Below, piece after piece: positions 61,554 to 64,000 of a stretch of DNA of 64,000 nt (position 1 is its first letter; the number at the start of each line of letters is the position of its first letter). Source of the stretch: Streptomyces griseoluteus (lineage in GTDB: Bacteria > Actinomycetota > Actinomycetes > Streptomycetales > Streptomycetaceae); NCBI GenBank assembly GCA_000717735.1, contig JOBE01000022.1:62001-126000 (forward strand). Reading direction: 5' to 3'. The notes beneath the pieces are model-generated. The model ran no database searches, was not told the DNA's origin, and worked only from the letters and a program-made list of their open reading frames with translations. The position numbers and the translations under genes are program-made.

Positions 61554-62596
61554 TCACCGCTCCCCGTGGCCGCCGCCTGCTGTTTCGGCGGCCGGCATCC
61601 GGACGTGGGCTGCGAGGCTTCGGGCAGGTAGGTGCGGGGCACGACGCCGCACAGGTAGCTGTCGAACCAGCGGCCGTTGCCGAGGGTGTTGCCGACGAGC
61701 CGGTAGTACGGGCCGATGAGCGCGAGGGTCTTGTCGAGCTGGCCGCTGTTCTTCTCCAGGACGCCGGTGACGCGGCTGAGGGCCTTGAGGGTCGGGCCGA
61801 GCTGCCGGTCGTTGTCGCCGACGAGGCCGCTGAGTTCGGTGCCCAGGCTCCGGCTTCCCTTGAGGAGGGCACGGATGGCGTCGCGGCGCTTCTTCAGCTC
61901 CCCGAGCAGCGAGCCGCCGTCCTCGATGAGGGTCTCGAAGCTGGACTTCTTGGTCTCCAGGGTCTTGGTGAACTTCTTGCTGTTCCGCAGGAGCCGGTCG
62001 AGTTCGGTGTCCCGCTTGGAGACGGACTTCGACAGTTCGGAGAGGCCGGTGGCGGCGTTGCGGACGTGCGGCGGCGAGTTCTTGAAGGTGTCGGAGATCG
62101 TCCGGAAGCTCTCCGCGAGCTTCTCGGTGTCGAGGTCGTCGACGGTGCCGCTGAGGTCCTGGAAGGCCTGCGTCACGTCGTACGGGGAGGTGGTGCGGGT
62201 CTGCGGGATGCGGGTTCCCGGGTCCTGCGGTGCGGAGCCCAGGGGGTCGAGTGCCAGGTACTTCTCGCCGAGGAGGGTCTTGATGGCGATGGCGGCGGTC
62301 GACCGGTCGCCGATCCAGGCGTCGCCGACCTCGAAGGTCACCTTGACCTTGGGGCCGTCGAGGGAGACCTCGGTGACCTTGCCGACCTTGACCCCGGCGA
62401 TGCGCACCTCGTCGCCCGCGTCGAGCCCCGCGGACTCGGAGAAGTCGGCGCTGTAGGAGGTGCCGCCGCCGACGAGGGGCAGCCGTTCCACGTTGTAGGC
62501 GAGGGCGGTGATCAGGCCGAGGAGCAGGAGGCCGACGACGGCGACGGCGACGGGGCTGCGTTCCTTGACCGGCTTGAACCGGCGGCGGGCGGTCAT
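61550..62596 (-). CDS. MCE family protein, third subunit (MceC-like)
   Basis: A 348-residue protein: N-terminal helix ([20 protein letters not shown]), MCE domain at about 45-120 ([33 protein letters not shown]), Lys/Ser-rich helical region ([20 protein letters not shown]) and a short cysteine-containing tail (LCGVVP, SGCRPP). The ATG at 62596 overlaps the mceB stop. Part of the Mce lipid importer. Confidence 0.89.
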   Translation of the reverse strand: MTARRRFKPVKERSPVAVAVVGLLLLGLITALAYNVERLPLVGGGTSYSADFSESAGLDAGDEVRIAGVKVGKVTEVSLDGPKVKVTFEVGDAWIGDRSTAAIAIKTLLGEKYLALDPLGSAPQDPGTRIPQTRTTSPYDVTQAFQDLSGTVDDLDTEKLAESFRTISDTFKNSPPHVRNAATGLSELSKSVSKRDTELDRLLRNSKKFTKTLETKKSSFETLIEDGGSLLGELKKRRDAIRALLKGSRSLGTELSGLVGDNDRQLGPTLKALSRVTGVLEKNSGQLDKTLALIGPYYRLVGNTLGNGRWFDSYLCGVVPRTYLPEASQPTSGCRPPKQQAAATGSGE

Positions 62597-63648
62597 CCGC
62601 GGCACCTCGGTTCGGTCACGGCGATGCCGGTCGGCGGCTTCGAGCCGTCGGACGTTCCCACGCCGCTCACGCGCGCCTCGCAGAGGTAGAGGTTGAACCA
62701 CGATCCGTACGAGGACAGCCGGGCCAGGGCGGTCATCTTGGCGGGGGTGTTGGCGAGGAACCTCTCGATGGCGGGGGTGTGGTCGCCGAGGGTGCCCGAG
62801 AGCCGGCCCAGTTCACGGATGTCCTTCTTGAGGGGGGCGCGGCCTTCCTGGAAGAGGCCGGCGGTCGTCGTGGTGAGGTCGCCGATGGCCTGGACCGCCT
62901 CGCCGAGGGGTTTGCGGTCGGTGTTGAAGCCGGTGACGAGTTTCTGAAGAGTGACGACGAGGTCGCCGAAGGCGGCCTCGCGGCTGTTGAGGGTGGTCAG
63001 GACGGTGTTGAGGTGGGTCACGACCTTGCCGATGACCTCGTCCTTGGCGGCCACGGTCTTCGTGAGGGAGCCGATGTGCCGCATGAGGCTGTCGACGGTT
63101 CCGCTCTCGCCCTGGAGGACCTGCACGAGCGATCCGGCGAGGTCGTTGACGTCGCCGGGCGAGAGTCCCTCGAAGAGGGGCTTGAACCCGTTGAACAGCA
63201 GGGTCAGGTCGAGGGCGGGGGTGGTGCGGTCGAGCGGGATGGTCTCCCCCGCGCCGAGGGTGCCGGTGAGGTCCCCGCTGCCGCGGCCGAGGGAGACGTA
63301 GCGCTGTCCGACCATGTTGAGGTACTTGACTGCGGCGGTGGCGGACCGGGGCAGGGTGCGGTCCTCGTGGACCGAGAAGGTGACCTGGGCGGTGCGGCGT
63401 TCGACGACGCGCACGTCGGTCACCTCGCCCACCTTCACTCCCGCGATGCGCACCGAGTCGCCCTTGACGAGTCCGGTGACGTCGGTGAACAGCGCCTTGT
63501 ACGTGCGGGTGGCGGCGCCGACGCCGGTGTCGGCGATGCTGAGGCCGAGCACGGTGGTGGCCAGGGCCGTGACGAGGACGAACGCGAGGGACTTCAGTAC
63601 GGTCCCGGTGAGGCCGCGTCGCCGCGTGTGGGCGGGTCGGGTCGTCAT
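62593..63648 (-). CDS. MCE family protein, second subunit (MceB-like)
   Basis: A 351-residue protein: N-terminal helix (LKSLAFVLVTALATTVLGL), MCE domain at about 45-125 (TYKALFTDVTGLVKGDSVRI, NMVGQRYVSLG), helical region and conserved C-terminal NLYLCEARVSG. The ATG at 63648 overlaps the stop of mceA. Part of the Mce lipid importer. Confidence 0.9.
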   Translation of the reverse strand: MTTRPAHTRRRGLTGTVLKSLAFVLVTALATTVLGLSIADTGVGAATRTYKALFTDVTGLVKGDSVRIAGVKVGEVTDVRVVERRTAQVTFSVHEDRTLPRSATAAVKYLNMVGQRYVSLGRGSGDLTGTLGAGETIPLDRTTPALDLTLLFNGFKPLFEGLSPGDVNDLAGSLVQVLQGESGTVDSLMRHIGSLTKTVAAKDEVIGKVVTHLNTVLTTLNSREAAFGDLVVTLQKLVTGFNTDRKPLGEAVQAIGDLTTTTAGLFQEGRAPLKKDIRELGRLSGTLGDHTPAIERFLANTPAKMTALARLSSYGSWFNLYLCEARVSGVGTSDGSKPPTGIAVTEPRCRG

Positions 63649-64000
63649 CGCAGGGTCACCTCCGCGCCGCGGAACGCGGGTCCGGCCAGCAGGCTGCTCC
63701 AGTCCGGCAGGTCGCCGGGCCGCTTCTTCGCCGCGGGGGCGAGGAGTTCGTTGACGAGGTCGTTCTCCTGAGGGGAGTTGGCGGGTCCGAGGTCCTGCTC
63801 GGCGGCTGCGGACGCCCGTGCGGCGGGTGCGGCGGGCGCGCCGAGGTAGGGCACGGGGTGGCAGCGCGGGCCGCCGCCTGAGCCGTACGAGGGCCGGTCA
63901 CGGCCGGGGACGTAGGCGCCGCGCGAGGGCACGGTGGTCACGTCGACGTGCAGTCCCGGCCGGCCGGTGCCCTTGCCGAGCGCCTTGTCCATGGCGGGCA
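63645..64000 (-). CDS. MCE family protein, first subunit (MceA-like), C-terminal part
   Basis: The frame enters from beyond the right edge; only the last 118 or so codons are seen. They have the Pro/Gly-rich tail of MceA proteins (GGGPRCHPVPYLGAP) and end RGAEVTLR. The stop overlaps mceB. The rest of mceA, the YrbE permeases and the ATPase are expected outside the window. Confidence 0.8.
   Translation of the reverse strand, partial: PAMDKALGKGTGRPGLHVDVTTVPSRGAYVPGRDRPSYGSGGGPRCHPVPYLGAPAAPAARASAAAEQDLGPANSPQENDLVNELLAPAAKKRPGDLPDWSSLLAGPAFRGAEVTLR

Noticed and set aside
58004-64000. Possible phage tail or adhesin cluster because of repetitive helical proteins
   Set aside because: MCE domains, order and ATGA coupling identify an mce lipid-import operon.

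Overview
The window is a stretch of linear-type actinomycete chromosome, almost certainly from a Streptomyces. The DNA is very GC-rich, GTG starts and GTGA/ATGA stop-start overlaps are common, and the gene content is typical of the genus: a CebR regulon with TGGGAGCGCTCCCA boxes, an mce operon, ECF sigma factors, a bacterial NO synthase and mutAB-meaB. I see no rRNA, tRNA, CRISPR, integrase or transposase gene. The window holds about 50 protein genes, three decayed genes and a family of short inverted-repeat-bounded elements.

Layout. (1) 1-13,390: plant cell-wall genes for pectin. A coupled plus-strand run (DUF6807 protein, GH43, solute-binding lipoprotein, CE12 acetylesterase, PL1 pectate lyase) is followed by a CE8 pectinesterase, a type-B carboxylesterase, a PL4 rhamnogalacturonan lyase, a gutted pectate lyase, a wrecked ECF sigma gene with its membrane partner, and a LacI regulator. 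(2) 13,601-23,225: a minus-strand rhamnogalacturonan-I operon (solute-binding protein, two permeases, YesL-like protein, PL26-type exo-lyase, CE12 esterase), with a GH51 arabinofuranosidase just upstream. Their promoters carry similar palindromes (GAAAGCGCTTGC, CGAAGCGCTTCG, TCGAAATTTCGA), which suggest control by the LacI protein. (3) 23,363-24,490: a YbdK-type carboxylate-amine ligase. (4) 24,616-38,641: a cellulose block. GH48 diverges from GH5-GH6; after a repeat element and an M15 peptidase come cebR and cebE-cebF-cebG-bglC. Five CebR-box matches tie secreted cellulases, cellobiose uptake and intracellular beta-glucosidase into one circuit. (5) 38,706-43,505: a glycerophosphodiesterase, an ECF sigma/CU044_5270 pair, an HD hydrolase, a gutted F420-type oxidoreductase, and a DUF2470 protein behind an iron box. 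(6) 43,542-48,507: mutA-mutB-meaB. (7) 48,679-50,031: divergent HxlR regulator and imine-reductase-like dehydrogenase. (8) 50,208-54,180: a NO synthase divergent from an acyltransferase-aminotransferase fusion coupled to a CDP-diglyceride synthase-like membrane protein. (9) 54,313-55,500: a thiolase. (10) 55,528-64,000: the distal part of an mce operon (mceA end through mceF) with four Mce-associated proteins.

Three points deserve most attention. First, a family of 120-190 bp elements with terminal inverted repeats occurs three times plus one solo end; one copy sits inside the sigma gene and creates a chimeric reading frame. Second, three genes (pectate lyase, sigma factor, F420-type oxidoreductase) each keep both ends but have lost the middle. 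Third, the NO synthase/acyltransferase-aminotransferase/CdsA-like group shares a divergent promoter region with a 16-bp palindrome and could be an uncharacterised pathway.
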